A stretch of 64,000 nt of DNA, taken from contig NC_088939.1 in NCBI RefSeq assembly GCF_033473495.1, forward strand, positions 4,030,001-4,094,000, written 5' to 3'. Made by a program: the position numbers and the translations under genes. Source of the DNA: Cercospora beticola (taxonomy: Eukaryota > Ascomycota > Dothideomycetes > Mycosphaerellales > Mycosphaerellaceae). The number at the start of each line of letters is the position of its first letter. The first letter of the stretch is position 1. The notes beneath the pieces were generated by a model. It searched no databases and was not told the origin of the DNA. It saw only the letters and a program-made list of their open reading frames with translations. Below are positions 43,282 through 56,648 of this stretch, in pieces.

Positions 43282-46189
43282 ATGATTAAGATGGCTTCTA
43301 CAGTACAAACTCTTTTGGATTTGCTTCGACAGAGTGCTGAGAGTGGCACGGATGCAGGCATCGTCGCATATCCTCTTCACAATACCGTCGAAGCACGACG
43401 CATCACATATTCACAGCTGTTATCAGAATGCAGGAGGAGGGCTTCGTTGCTAGCAAGACAACGAGGTTTCACAAGAGGAGGCATCATTCTGTTACAATTC
43501 AACGACCATCTTGACAACATCGTCTGGTTTTGGACCGTTCTCCTAGCAGGATGTATACCAGCTCTCTCATCACCACTACCCAACGACCTTGATCAACGAC
43601 GACAACATCTGGACCACTTGAACAAGCTGTTCGATGCTCCGATATGTTTGACAAGGCAGACAAGCTTCGCAGACTTCGCCGTCTGTCCAAGCCTATCACT
43701 TCTCGCAATCGATGCCATCGAAGCCCAGACATCCAACAACGACAAGCATATCGACTATCTCCCCATCCCAACACCAACCCCCTCCGACCTAGCGGCTCTA
43801 ATGCTCACATCCGGAAGCACAGGCAACGCAAAAGCCGTCGAACTCACCCACCAACAAATCCTCTCCTCGATATCCGGAAAAGACAGCGTCACAAAACTCC
43901 ACAACAACTCGCCTCCCATCTCCTTACTAAACTGGATCGGCCTCGACCACGTCGCAGCTCTAACCGAAACCCATCTCCTCGCCATGTATCGCAACCTCAA
44001 TCAAATCCACATCCAACCACCCGACATCGTATCCGATCCTCTACTTCTGCTTCGAATGATAACAAAACATCGCGTAGCGAGGACTGTGGCGCCGAATTTC
44101 TTGCTTGCGGCACTACTCAAATCCATTGAGCAAGCTGATGAAAAGGAATTGGACAGCATCGATTTATCAACTCTCACACAATTCGTTTCAGGAGGAGAGG
44201 CGAATCCTGTGAAACTTTGTGCGAAACTTGATGAGGTTCTTCAGAAGTTTGGGGCACCGGCGGGAGTTTTGCAGCCTGCTTTCGGGATGACGGAGACTTG
44301 TGCTGGTTGTACGTATAATGTTGAGTCTCCCGAGATGGACGTGGAGAGTGGGATGGATTTTGCTTCGTTGGGAAAGCCGGTTGGGGGGTTTGAGGTTAGG
44401 GTTATTGGTAGAGGAGAGGTGAGTGGTGGTCGCTAGAATGCTGTGTGAGAGTATGGGCTAACCTATTGAGCAGGAAGAGGACTCGACTGAGCAGCTCGGA
44501 CAGCGCGGCATTCTGCAGATCCGAGGGCCTATGGTTTTCTCAAGATACTACAATAACCCGATCGCGACAGCAGAAGCTTTCACCGAGGATGGCTGGTTCG
44601 ACACCGGCGACGAAGCTATCATCGATAGTGCTGGACGATTGCATCTCGTTGGACGCATCAAAGATCAGATTCGGATTAATGGCGTGAGCATCGTAGCATC
44701 AGATCTGGAAAGTCAACTCAATGCTCTGTCGCTCAGTGGCGCACAAGATGGCTTCTTCGCTGCTTTCGGATATCGATCGACTCCTACAAGCGATGAGAGT
44801 CTAGCAATCCTTTACTTACCGACTTGGACTGAGGACGACATCCAGAGACAGACGACACACAGCGCTATTGTGCAGAGTGTCATGCGAAGCCATGGCATCG
44901 CTCCGTACGTTCTGCCCGTTGACAACACCATCCTGCAGAAATCGACATTGGGCAAGCTTTCCCGAGGAAAACTGAGACGAGCTCTGGAGCAGGGGAAGTT
45001 GAGGTCATATGAGCAGGCCAATGCTGCGAAGAGTGCCTCTGTTGCCGTCGAGCCGAGGAACGAGCTGGAGGCACGACTACTCCGGATCTTTCGAGAGGCT
45101 TTGGAGCACAGCCTCGATCTTTCGACACTGGACATTGTGACTCCTTGGTTCAATCTGGGTATCACTTCGATTCAGCTGATCCGACTAAAACGGAAAATCG
45201 AGCTTGGTCTGGAATTGGCCGAAGTCCCCTTGGTCAAGCTTTTGAAGTGTTCGACGATCGAGGAGTTGGCAGTAGAGCTTCAGCCAAGGAGGCGAAGAGA
45301 CAGTGTTACAGATTTGGATGTGGAGATTGAAGAAGAGGCACCATCGGCTGCGTATGATCCTGTCGTGAAGCTGCGAACACAAGGCAGCAAGGCACCTCTC
45401 TGGCTCTTCCATCCAGGAGTCGGTGAGGTCTTGGTCTTCATCGACATGGCTAAGGAAGTTACAGACCGGCCAGTGTATGCTCTGCGAGCTCGAGGCTTCG
45501 ATCCCGGAGAAGGGTTTTTCAACAGCATCGAGGAGGCAGTGGACACCTATTACCGCGCCATCAAAAAGCAACAGCCACATGGTCCGTATGCACTCGCGGG
45601 CTACAGCTATGGCGCGATGCTGGCATTCGAGACAGCGAAGAGGTTGAACAATGATGGCAATGGCAATCAGGTTCAATTTCTCGCCAGCTTCAACTTGCCT
45701 CCGCATATCAAGTTCCGCATGCGGCAGCTGGACTGGCGAGCGTGCGCTTTGCATCTTGGACATTTCCTGGGGCTACTCCATGATCCGGACCTGGATGACA
45801 ATCCGGGAGGGACAGGTCCAGCAGATCATGCATCGACTGTCAAGGCCATCTTCGACAATGCGCCTCAACAGCGTCTCAGTGAGCTTTCACTGACTCCGGC
45901 AAATTTCCAACATTGGGCAAATCTAGCGCACGAGATGCAGTCCATGGCTCGAGACTACGAACCCGGTGGCAGAGTGTCCAAAATGGATGTCTTCTATTGC
46001 CATCCTTTGGCTGTGGTCGCACAGAGCAAGCAGGAGTGGCTGGACAACCATTTGAGCCGGTGGAACGACTTCGCATCGGATGTCCGCTGCCATGAGGTTG
46101 GAGGTGAGCATTATACCATGATCGACACGAATCATGTCCAGTCCTTCATGGAAACGTTCACGAAAGCGCTTTCCGATCGTGGAGTGTGA
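43282..46189 (+). CDS. NRPS-like synthetase, A-T-TE type
   Basis: Exons 43282-44418 and 44474-46189 (55-nt intron, GTGAGT...GCTAAC...CAG) give 950 residues; an ATG three codons on (43291) is an alternative. The adenylation domain (about 1-540) has LTSGSTGNAKAVELTH, FGMTETCAG, DGWFDTGDE, GRIKDQIRINGV and GKLSRGKL. At the A4 region it reads NWIGLDHVAAL instead of the FDxS of amino-acid-activating domains. That pattern occurs in enzymes such as TdiA, AtrA and MicA, which activate alpha-keto acids. The carrier domain has NLGITSIQL, with Ser611 for phosphopantetheine. The thioesterase has GYSYG (Ser757) and a late GGEHYTMI. There is no condensation domain. Known relatives join two aryl pyruvates into quinones or furanones. 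The actual substrate here is not readable by eye. Confidence 0.92.
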
Positions 46190-47845
46190 AGGCAGTCCGG
46201 TGGCTGGTGGTTCAAAACCACCTTGCAGAGATATGTCTCAGAATAACGACGTCCCGGTTCGCGGCGAGGTCCGAAATGGAAATGTTTGGCTGGATGCTCA
46301 AGGCGGTCAACGATGACTGCACCTTCTTTGCAGGTCTCAATATGGACTGCGTCTTTCAGTAACGGCCTTTTGCGATCACGAGCCATCATGCTTCGCGGCG
46401 TTGCGGAAGGTGCAAGTCAAGTCTGGTTCAACTTTCTGCCGAAAGCGCGGCAGTGCTTCCTACTCCGACTCCCTGGCGTGAGAGCAGCGGCATCGTGATT
46501 ACAGCATTCGCATCGGCATTCGCATCGGCTGTGAATCACAGTTTTCGGAGGCGCGAGACGGCGGCGAGGGTCCTGGCAGGCCGGCGGGAGGAGCATGGTG
46601 ATTTGGAGCTCAGCATTGGTGGAGGACCGGCGTTCTTGGAGTTGGACACGTGTGACGAGGCTACGTGGACGTGTATTCTTCGATGCTTTGGCGATGCGAT
46701 GCCTGGTGATAGACGAGATGACGGTTAGCAGAATTTAGTGACATGTGACAAGAGACTGCTTCAATTTGTTGTCAATTCCACCTGTCTCGATGACGAGGCC
46801 TTGGCGCGGTGTTCAAGCCGTTGATCCCGACCAGGCAGATGTATGCTGTGTGTACCACGATCGCTCTGTCCCCCACGCATCGTATCGATGCAGCAGCTGT
46901 CATTTCCAGGAGAGACATGCACGCACCCGCACTGCATCGCCGCAGGTTCATGCGATGCAATGTGCTCTTCCTTTCCCATCGAAGGAAGGAAGGTGCGCCC
47001 GGGTCGGCCCAGTGGGGGGCAGCAGCGACGACGGCTCCTCCCTTGCTCTGCTCTCGTTGCGCCACGTCACGGACTTGTCGACTTCACTCGTGAACCACCA
47101 CACGCCCCAGCGCCCACGCCCGCCCGCCATTGGATGCCCGTCGTGTCACAGGCCAGTCGTCCGGCCCGCGCAATGCGTCGCACCAGCCATTGGACAGCGC
47201 TTCCGTGTTCGGACATGTCTGCAGCTGTCTGGGAGCCTCCAGAAATCCCAAGGCAAGCACCAGCATTGGCTCCATGGGGCACGAAGCGAATCGGAAATGC
47301 CAACGATGCTTGTCCGCTGCACGTCCGCCCAACGCACTTTCCTTCTGGTCTGCACTTGCATCGCTAGCCACCATGCTGTCTCGTCAGCAGATACCCGACG
47401 GGCAGCGACGCCTGCCCTGTCGTGAAGCGTGGTTCCAGTCGGACCGCTGCTGCCCGCTGAATGGTTCATGCTCACATCTTCGCTTTCTGCTCCCGACACG
47501 CTGCGTGGAGGCAGGCGACCTGTCCGTCGAGGTCAATGTGCGCCTCAGTGGTGAGGAAACATTCGCACGCGCGCCGCCCAAGTCGAATCGGCGGTTTGTG
47601 TTGCCCCAACCCTGCTGCATCGCACATGTCTGATTTCAGAGATACATGGTGAGCAGTGGAGTCTGCCCAAACTAATTCTCGCAACGTCATCCCACCCTCT
47701 CGTGAGCAAAAATCACAACACAACACCCGCCTACTCATCACTTGTCATGTTACCGTACGGAGCGAGACCCTCTGCACACCACGAATTGATGCCTCGGAGA
47801 AGCCGATAGCCCGACTGATAGTCCAGCAACGTTGCCAAAGCAGCC
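46190..47845. other. Intergenic, GC-rich, no convincing gene
   Basis: From about 46.7 to 47.7 kb several frames are open on both strands at once, which fits GC-rich non-coding DNA or a long 5' leader better than a gene. A 12-bp unit GCATTCGCATCG is repeated in tandem at 46504-46527. The right end should hold the promoter of the acidic protein gene. Confidence 0.45.
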
Positions 47846-50800
47846 ATGTCTCTGGACGCAGTGAGAGACAAATATGGCTACAAGAACATCTCGTTTGCAA
47901 CATGGCGCGACCCCAGACTCAGCGTGCATCCAGCGCGAGGCGGGCCCAAGACACCCACTGTCGACCCAGAGAGCGTCTCGCAGCCATTCATCCCCAAGTA
48001 CAAAGTGAGGTATCCCGTACCACCACCTACAGATGACGAGAGTTCAGAGGAGGATGCAGCCGAAAGTGGGGAAGAAGAACAACCGACAGCAGATGCGCCT
48101 TCATCCGCAGGTAAGCTCGCGGAGGTGTGGATTAGCTAACTAATCGCGACTCACGCTATATCAGAAACCCCTTCTGCTGATGCCCCTCCGAGCGCAGATG
48201 ACAAGCCAGCTGGCGAAACTGACGAGCCGGCACCATCTGTAGCAGAGCCTAGCGCCGAACCAGAAGCCGAGCAAAAGGCAGACGAAGCCGATGCTGTTGT
48301 CGACCCGCCATCCGCTGAAGATCCTGAAGTAGCTCAGGGTGACGAACCACCTGCCGACGTCACGGCAGAGGAATCTCCTGAGGCAACACCAGAAGCTCCC
48401 GCAGAAGCTACTCCAGAGCCCGCTGCCGAAAGCACTGAGCCTGCGCAAGATCCTCCCGAAGAGGGTGGCGAGGCGGCAGGACCCGAGCCAACCCCAGCGG
48501 AGGATGAAGCTATGAAAGAAGATGCTACTCCGCCTGCAGCACCCGAACCTCCAGCCGACGAAGCACCCGAGCAAGTCGATGACAGCAAGGACGATCAAGC
48601 TGAAGACGAAGCTGGTGGCGAATTCTCACCTCGATCGGAAGACGATGTGTTCGTGGACTTGCCTCCTGAAGCGCCCGAGCCTCCATCTGCTGAGCAAGAA
48701 GTTGCTGAACCACCCGTAGAGGAGAAAACAGAAGCTTCCAACGATGACGATAACGACGATCCCGAGAAGAAAAGCGTACAGTGGGCTCCTGGTACTCCGG
48801 ATCCAAAGCCAACAAAACGGCCGAAAAAGGCTGCCAAAGGGGGGAAAGGCAAGAAGAAAAAATCAATGCCTGTCAACGACGGCGAAGATCCCGATGAGAT
48901 AGTGGCCATCGTCGAGGGCCCCGGTGCAGATCCTCAGCTTGTAGAGGCTCCAAGTGAGAGTGTCCTAGACCCTGCTTCGACTGACGTGCCTGCACCAGAG
49001 GACACTGTGAGCCCTGTCGAGGAAGTAGCCGCTGCTGAAGAAGCAAAGCCCGAAGTCGTTGAAGAAGTAGCTATCAAGAGCGACCAAGGGAGCGACAAAC
49101 CGAAGAAAAAGGATAAGAAGTCGTCGAAGAGCAAGAGCAAATCGAAAAGCAAAGAGCCTGAGCCGGCAGTAGAGGCCCCCAAGTCTGGCAAGAAGTCAAA
49201 AAAGTCCAAAGCAAAGTCGAAGGATTCAAGTGGGCCACCTCTAGGGCTTGGCATTGACTTTAGCGATGTTACTCCACCTCCACCGCCTGCGCCCGTTGAA
49301 GAAGCTCCTGTAGAGGAGATAAGCCCTGCATCTAAAGAAGCAGTTGCTGCTAATGAGGAGTCAAGCCCTGCACGGGAAGAAGCAGCTGCTGCTCCGGAGG
49401 ACCCAAGCCCAGCTTCCGAGGACACCGCTGCTGCCGCTGAAGAACCACAGTCGGGCCTCGAAGAGTCTAGTCCTGCGCCTGATAAAGAAAATGCTGCCGC
49501 TGAAGAGTCAAGTCCTGCCTCCGGGGATATAGATCCAGCAGAAGGGGAAGAGCCTGCTGCCGAATCCGAAGCGCAAGTACCAGATGAATCAACGGAACAG
49601 GCTGCCACGAGTCAGCCAGCCGACACGGAAACAGAAGCGAATGCAGTTGAAGACAACAAAGAGGCGACTGCAGAAGCGCCAACAGAACCATCCTTGACGG
49701 ACGAGACAGAAGTCGAAGTCGCCACAGAAGCTCAAGAAGAGGACGAGAAAGAGAGTACATCTCAACCTGCTGAGGCACCAAAGGAAGACGATGAGCAGCA
49801 CGACGGCGAGGAGTCGCTGGGAGAAGGAGCCGCTAGTGCAGATATTGAGCCAGCAAAGGTAGTTGATCAGCAAGCAGATGATGCGAACGAGAAGGAAGAG
49901 AGCTTGGAAGCCGTGAGCCCAGTAGACAGTGCTGTTGACATGGAAGACAACAAAGAAGCCACGAGCGATGACGAGTCAGAAGCAACATCTGAAGCGGCCG
50001 ACCAGGACGGGGATCCCGAGACGACGTCCGCGGGCGATGCTTCCGTGGAGGGGATCAAGACAGTCGACGAACACAGAGCTCCTTCGCCTGCACCAGCTAG
50101 CGATGAAACCGACACAGAAGACGAAGATGACGGTGATGAGGCAGAGTCCAAAACTGATTCAAACGTGGAAGCTGGAGCAACGGATGGACCTGCAGCAGAT
50201 GATGGCGAAACACCAGCCGAGGCCGAAGTCGATCCTGTGGCAGAGTCTGCAACTGCAGAATCAGCGCCTGAAGTCGAGGTGCAAGGTGAAGATTCTTCTG
50301 CACCTTCCGCAACAGAGGTCGAGGACGACAGCGAGCAAGCGGCCGCCGGCCAAACGGAGGAGTCTCATATTGAGGACGAGGCGGAGACAGCAGACGCCCA
50401 ATATGCGGAGCCTGCAGCAGAAGAGGGGACCGCCGAAGCAAAGCCTGCAGACGAATCGACTGAAGAACAGAAGCCTGGCGATGACGCGACGCAAGAAGTT
50501 GCAACGGATGGGCAACAAGATAAAGAATCAGACGAGCCGGCCAAGGACGAGGAGCCACCTGCAGCGAGTGTGGAAGAGCAAGCGGACAAACCCGCCGACG
50601 AAGCCGAATTGAACGAGCAGCCTGTCGAGGAATCAAACCAGGATCAGGAACATCCTCCAGACGAAGCCAGCCAACCCGCCGAGGTCGCTGAAGCGGGTGC
50701 CGCAGAGGAGTCAGCCGCAGAGGAGCCAGCCGCAGAGGAGCCAGCAGCGAAGGAACCGGCTACGGAGGAAGCGCCCGCGGACGAGGCACCTGCGGAAGAG

Positions 50801-52084
50801 CAGAAAGAAGAAGATCCAGAACCTCCATCCGAAGGACCCGCCCCTGAGTCCGCACAGGAGCCTGATGTGGAACCTTCACTCGAACCTGTAGCGGAGCCAG
50901 AAGCGACCACGGAGAAGACTGAGGACTCTGCGGAGGCTACTGACGACCCTGTAGAGGAGGCAAAGGCCACGGAAGCCGATGATGGTGATAAGGAAGCTGC
51001 GCCAGCTGAAGAGGAAGTTCCCGGTCCTGCATCAGAAGCTGTGCAAGACGAACCAGCTCCGCAAGCAGCTGATGATGACCAAGCCGGCGAGGCGAAGACT
51101 GAGGAGCCGGTCGAAGACTCTGTCGCGCCCGAAGACAGCCCTTTGGTCATAGAAGTTCCAGCAGCAGCCGAGAAGGAAGAAGCGAGCCCTACCAGTCGTG
51201 AAGCTCCTCCTTCACCAACGCAAAGCAGACGAAGCAAGCCAGATCATTGGGAACGGCCACCGAAGAAGCACTCTTCCAGCGATAAGAAATCCTCCGAGAA
51301 GCCGCGCTCGAGCAAACACAGCAGTCGTAGATCTCGGTCGGACAAGCCTAGGACACCAGAAGAAGAGGCTGAGCATCAACGCCGCAAGCATGCACGGAGA
51401 GCGCTCGAAGCAGCTCGAATCTACGAGGAAGAACGGAGAGTGGCCGAAGAGGAAGAATTACAACGTATCCGACACGAAGCTCGCCGAGCTGCAAGAAAGG
51501 CGGCTGCTGCGGAGGCTTCTCGCATCGCAAAAGAAGAAGCTGAGGCGATTGCTCGAGAGGAAGCCGAGCGTAGGCGACGTCGACGCGAGTCTTATTCTGA
51601 GCGGCCTCGGTCTCAACGCGAAAGTAAGAGCAGTTCTACTGTGCCGAAGTTGTTCGGCTTTGCCAGAGGTTCGATGGCTCGCACGGATAGTGCTCCAATC
51701 CGCGCGAGTAACTACAGATCAGGCAGTCGGCAAGATTCCTACGACGGCGAACGGCGCAGAAGTCACAGGCATGCGATCGCCCCCAAAGAAGAGATTGTGG
51801 TTGTCGATGACGTTGTCATAGAAGCGAAAGAGGAGCCTGCTCCCACAAGCTCGCAAGACAGCTCATCGCATCGAAGACATCGTCATCACCGGCATAGGTC
51901 CGAGGAAGAGCGAGGTTCGCATCGACGACGAGAAGGTGAGCGACCTCGAAGCGACCGGAGGGAAGGAGAGCGGCGAGAAGGAGATCGAAAGGAAGGCGAG
52001 CGACGAGACGGCGAGCGCAGAAGCAAGAGGTCCGCACCCCCTGAGCAGAAATCGAAGGGCTTCTTTGCATCACTGTTCCGATGA
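47846..52084 (+). CDS. Giant acidic Glu/Ala/Pro-rich low-complexity protein
   Basis: Exons 47846-48110 and 48165-52084 are separated by a 54-nt intron (GTAAGC...GCTAAC...CAG), giving 1394 residues. The first 60 residues look ordered (VRDKYGYKNISFATWRDPRL). Residues about 70-1110 are dominated by Glu, Ala, Pro, Ser and Asp. Two Lys-rich islands occur, near 305-325 and 405-450 (SKSKSKSKE type). The last 280 residues switch to basic and Arg/Ser-rich, with a long charged helix (RRKHARRALEAARIYEEERR), then REGERR-type repeats and a hydrophobic end, FFASLFR. No catalytic domain is visible. I do not recognise the protein; such chains often act as scaffolds or tethers, which is inference. It separates the two parts of the biosynthetic locus. 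Confidence 0.75.
50699..50758 (+). repeat. 15-bp coding minisatellite, four units
   Basis: The unit GCCGCAGAGGAGCCA is repeated at 50699-50713, 50714-50728, 50729-50743 and 50744-50758. The middle copies are exact and the outer ones diverged. It encodes an AAEEP/AAEES repeat within the acidic protein. Confidence 0.85.
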
Positions 52085-52488
52085 GCTCTGTTATACGATG
52101 TACGAGGATCATGGACGACTGGAGTACAATCAGCGCCGAGTGCGCTCTTGCCGGAAGCATATGATGGTTGTTTTGCAAGCGTTTAGCGGCACAGCGTGGC
52201 GCAATATGGGTCCTGGGCAACGGAAGCATCGCGCATTGCTTGGCAGCATTTTGACACGATACTTTCGGATCTGTATTTTCATACTAGACTTTAACATCTA
52301 GCATAGCGCCTTTGTAACTGTATCATCGAAGCATACATGTCTCTTGTGCTGTGGACTGATCGATGAGTGGAAGCGGCATGAGCGGGAGCTAGCTCGTGTT
52401 GGTCTTGGCAATAGTTTTATTTCATGGCGGCTCTGTGGTTCTCAAACGGGACGGCTTCTGGAAAGAGGTGCTCTCTTTCCTCCTTTCT
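52085..52488. other. Convergent intergenic
   Basis: The acidic protein gene and the ABC transporter gene end towards each other in these 404 bp. No gene was seen. Confidence 0.5.
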
Positions 52489-55400
52489 TCAGCTCACTAT
52501 CTTCTCGTCTTTCTCCGAGCTCTGTAACTGAACAAGCTCGAAATATCTCCCTCTCTGTGACATCAATGCCGCGTGTGTCCCGCTTTCCACGATGCGTCCA
52601 CCATCAACAACGTAAATGGCATCAGCGTTACGCACGGTTGAAAGACGATGAGCGACTGCAATCGTCGTCCGGCCTTTTGCAGCAGCGTCCAAAGCCGCCT
52701 GTACCACACTCTCAGACTCACTATCCAATGCAGAAGTCGCTTCATCCAGCAAAAGAATCTTGGGATCACGCATCAAAGCCCTCGCAATCGCAATCCTTTG
52801 CTTCTGACCTCCCGAGAGCATTGTACCTTTACTGCCCACGACAGTCTCGAAGCCGGATGGTAAAGAGGTTATAAAATCGTGAATATTAGCTTCTTTGCAG
52901 ACTTTTACGAGTTTTTCTTCCGGAATGGCATCTTTGTCTTCAACTGCGAGCAGGATGTTCTCGCGAATTGTGCCTTGGTAAAGTGCTGGATCCTGGAGTA
53001 CAAGCGCGAGGTATTTGCGGTATGAGGCGAGGTTGAGTTTTGAGATGTTTTTGTCGTCGATCAGGATGTTTCCGTTTGAGGGGTTGTAGAACCGTTCGAG
53101 GAGGGAGATGATGGTTGATTTGCCACAGCCGGATGATCCTACCAAGGCGACGTATTGGCCTGGTAGGACTTTGAAGTTGACATTTTTTAGGATCGGGTGT
53201 CCTGGTTGGTAGGCGAATTCGACGTCTCGGAATTCGATGGAGCCTTGAATATCCTCTAAGATGTCGCCTTCGGGGCTCCAGATATCGATTTCGGGGGTTC
53301 GATCGTACAAGCTCTTCAACTCTCCGGCTGCTACCTTTGCTTTCGCCATATTGGGCGCTAGGGCGAACATATTGGCCGCAGAGCGTGTGCCGAAGATGAC
53401 AGTGAAGAAGACCAAATAGAACTGCGAAAGGGAGTACTCGCCAAGCAAGCTGCTGCCATACCAGAACGCAAGAGCTATGCAGAGAAATCCAAGACTCTGA
53501 CTCGCAGCGTACAATATGCTGGACTTGAGGTTAAAGCGAAGTGTTCTCGAAGCTTGATCTACCAGAAGATCATGATATCGCTGCCAGATCTCCTTCTCGA
53601 GCGTTAGAGCCGCGATGGTTCGTGTCGAAGACGTAGCCTCGCAAGCATAGGAGGCACTTTCTCGGTAGGAGTCCTTGAGATAGGCTTCGAATCGTGCCAA
53701 ACTCCAGAAGCTGAGGAACCCAGCTACAAGCAGGATTGGCACTGTACTGATGCAAACGAGTGCCAGTTTCCAACCGACAGCGAGTGCAACGATATAGCCA
53801 ATGACCAATGTTGCTACAAGCTGTACGATAGTCCCGAGAGCAAGTCCAGACATTCCTGTGTTCGTCAGCATCCAAGCGTTCCATGGCAGCAAATACGAGA
53901 ACTAACCAGCAAGATGTGTCGTCTCCGTACTCAAGAAAGCCGCCAACCCTCCAACACTATTCTCCATCCGATCAAAGAATCGGATATCCTGTCTCAAAAT
54001 CGACCTAAAAGCTCGATCTCGACTCCTGCGCACTAGCTTCTCACTCCCATAGGCGAACGATACTCCGAACACAAGAGAGAAGAGTAACATGACAAGTCCA
54101 ATCATGAGGAACATTCCACTCCAGAAGTTTGCATCGTCTCGGAGTTTTTGATACTGGGAGGAGGGGAGGGAGAGTGTTGCGACGGTTTGGGCTAGGATTA
54201 CGCATTGGACGGGTTCGCCGGCTCCGGAGAGGATTGAGACGATGATGCCGAAGAGCATGATTTTCCATTCTTGACGGTTGAGGGAGGCGGTGAATTTTAT
54301 GAGGGTCCAGAGGGAGTAGTGGGTGGGCTTTTGGTCGTGTTGGTTGGGGGTAGAGACCTCGTCGGCTGTTTTGATCGTATGAGGGTCTTGTTCGCTGCTC
54401 GTGCTGGTCTTCCGTCCGGCGTGAGATTCTGTTGAAACCTTCTCGTTTGTCATTTCGGATACGAGTGCAGCTTTTTCGTTATCCACGAAGTCATTTTCTT
54501 GAGGTTTTTTGGTCTGTTGTGCCATATTCTGAGCTTCGACAAGTTGATGAAAAGCGCCTTTGATAGCGGAAAGCTCATCGTATGTGCCGTGTTCTAGGAT
54601 CTTGCCGCCTTGACCCAGGACGACGATATTGTCGGCGTTCTTGATGGTGCTCATGCGATGGGAGACGACGATGGTTGTTCGACCTTGAGCCGCTTTGTCT
54701 AATGCGACTTGTACCTGTGGACGATTGACAAATCATTAGTTTTCTACACCCTGTTGAAACTCTCGACGACAAACTCACCACCCCCTCGGTCTTGCTGTCC
54801 AGTGCACTGGTAGCCTCGTCAAAGAGCATGATTTTTGGGTTACTAATAACTGCCCTCGCGATCGCGATTCTCTGCTTCTGACCACCACTCAGAAAAGATC
54901 CTCGTTCTCCAACATGAGTGTCATATCCTTGGGGAAGTTGCATGATGAACTCATGGGCATTGGCAAGTCGAGCAGCTTCTTCGACCAACTTCCTTCTGTC
55001 GTTGGCATTTTGCTTCAATGCTGTACCTCGCAGACCATACAAGATGTTCTCTTCGACGCTGGCTGAGAACAGTGTTGGATCTTGTGATACTAGCCCGATT
55101 TGTTGACGCAGCCAGTGAAGGTTTAGGTCTGCGATGTTGTGTCCGTCGATCAGCACGTTGCCAGATACAGGACTGTAGAATCGTTCTAGAAGAGCGACGA
55201 TAGTGCTTTTCCCGGATCCTGATGCACCTGTGATGGCTATTGTGCTTCCAGCTGGTATTGTAAGGTTCAGATTTTCTAGCACGACGACATCAGATCGAGA
55301 TGGATAAATGTGTTTGATCTGTTGGTAGTCGTGAGCATCTTCCTCAGCCCAGGAGTCCCATAGTGTATGGCGACAACTTACGTTTCGGAGCTCAATGCGG

Positions 55401-56648
55401 CCTTCCAGATTCTCTATAATCTGTCCTTTGTTCGGATCATCGTTCCACGGAGGCACTCGATCGATCGTGGCGTATATCTCAGTGGCTGCAGCGACAGCAT
55501 TCGCAAACGCTTGTGTGTGCTGCGCAGCTTTCGACAAAGAGAAGGCTCCAAGCATCATGACCAGTAGAATTGTCAAAACAGCTGACAAACTCGTCTCGCC
55601 TTTGACAATATACTGACTACCCAGCCACGAAGCCAGAGCATACCCCAAATTGAAGATGCAAATCGTGAATCCAGGGCCAGAGCCTGCGATGGACTTCAAT
55701 CGTAGCCCATAACCTTCTGCGCGGGCCAAGTGAGTATCGTATTCCTTAGCCAAATACTCCTGGGCGCCGAAACTGGTAACAGTCTTGATAGAACTGAGTG
55801 CTTCCTCAACCAGAACACCGCCTTGACTGTACGCAATGAAAGATAGCTTGCTGTATTTGATGAGGAGCTTCGTCAGTCCGAACATAGCACAATACAGCAC
55901 CGGTATCGCCGAAGTCATGACTAGCGTGAGTTTCCAGTACTTGATGAAGCCAACGATATATGCTGCTAGGAAAGTAGAAAGGGCAACGAGTGCCAGTTCG
56001 ATCTTTTCGGAAATGCCTTCTTGAATGACATTTGTGTCCGTCGTGATGCGTGTGATAATCTGGCCGGGGCCCAACTTGTCGAAGTAGGCTGCATTTTGAC
56101 GCAGCAGGGCTTTGAGGTATTCTTCTCTGATTTTGCGAGTAATGCTTTCTCCCGTGTACGTGAAGCCGACTGTGGCGATGTAAATTGTGACGACTACAAG
56201 ACAACTCAGTACATGTTCGAGTTCGCAGACGTGGAATGGAGATAATGCACTAACATTCGCCGATGGCCAGATACACAAAGTAAAGTGTCTTATGATTAAT
56301 CTGGCTGTCAAATTCTGCTCTAGGAAGGTCGCCTGCTGCGAAGTTCTTGAAGGCTCCCGCGAGGGTTCCAATGATGACAGTGTTCAAGGGGACTGCGACT
56401 CCTGCAATGATAGCACAAAGCGAGCTGATCGCAATGATGAAGGCATCCTGCGCTGAAGCATAGCGAAAGAGTGTTCTCCAAGTGAGGTTTGGAGAGGCAG
56501 GCGTGTCTACCTGCTTTCGCAGGACCGAAGCCTCATGTTCTGGCAGGTGCTGGAATGGGTCGCTGCTGGCATCCTGAGCCTTTTCTGCTGTCATTCTTCT
56601 CCCAGCATGCGAAATCTCCGCACGCAACTGCTCAACATCCGAGTCCAA
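52489..56648 (-). CDS. Full-length ABC-B (multidrug-resistance type) transporter
   Basis: Five exons, 56648-56255, 56193-55382, 55318-54779, 54714-53907 and 53855-52489, give 1306 residues. The introns are 61, 63, 64 and 51 nt, all GT-AG and in phase. The layout is TMD-NBD-TMD-NBD. NBD1 has GASGSGKST, LSGGQKQRIAIARA and IMLFDEATSALD. NBD2 has GSSGCGKST, LSGGQKQRIAIARA and ILLLDEATSALD. The first membrane domain shows the family stretch IGEFVTIYIATVGFTYTGE. Both ATP sites look complete. These pumps export lipophilic compounds at the plasma membrane. Its position between the acidic protein and the oxygenase/aminotransferase group suggests export of the locus product or self-protection, which is inference. 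The 63-nt intron has no stop and can be misread as coding. Confidence 0.93.

Noticed and set aside
46745..47425. 226-codon plus-strand frame in the GC-rich gap
   Set aside because: Several other frames on both strands are open over the same bases, there is no domain, and composition is like random GC-rich sequence.
48161..48598. Minus-strand frames rich in Trp, Phe and Gly (and similar ones to 51.2 kb)
   Set aside because: They mirror the Glu/Ala/Pro codons of the acidic protein on the opposite strand.
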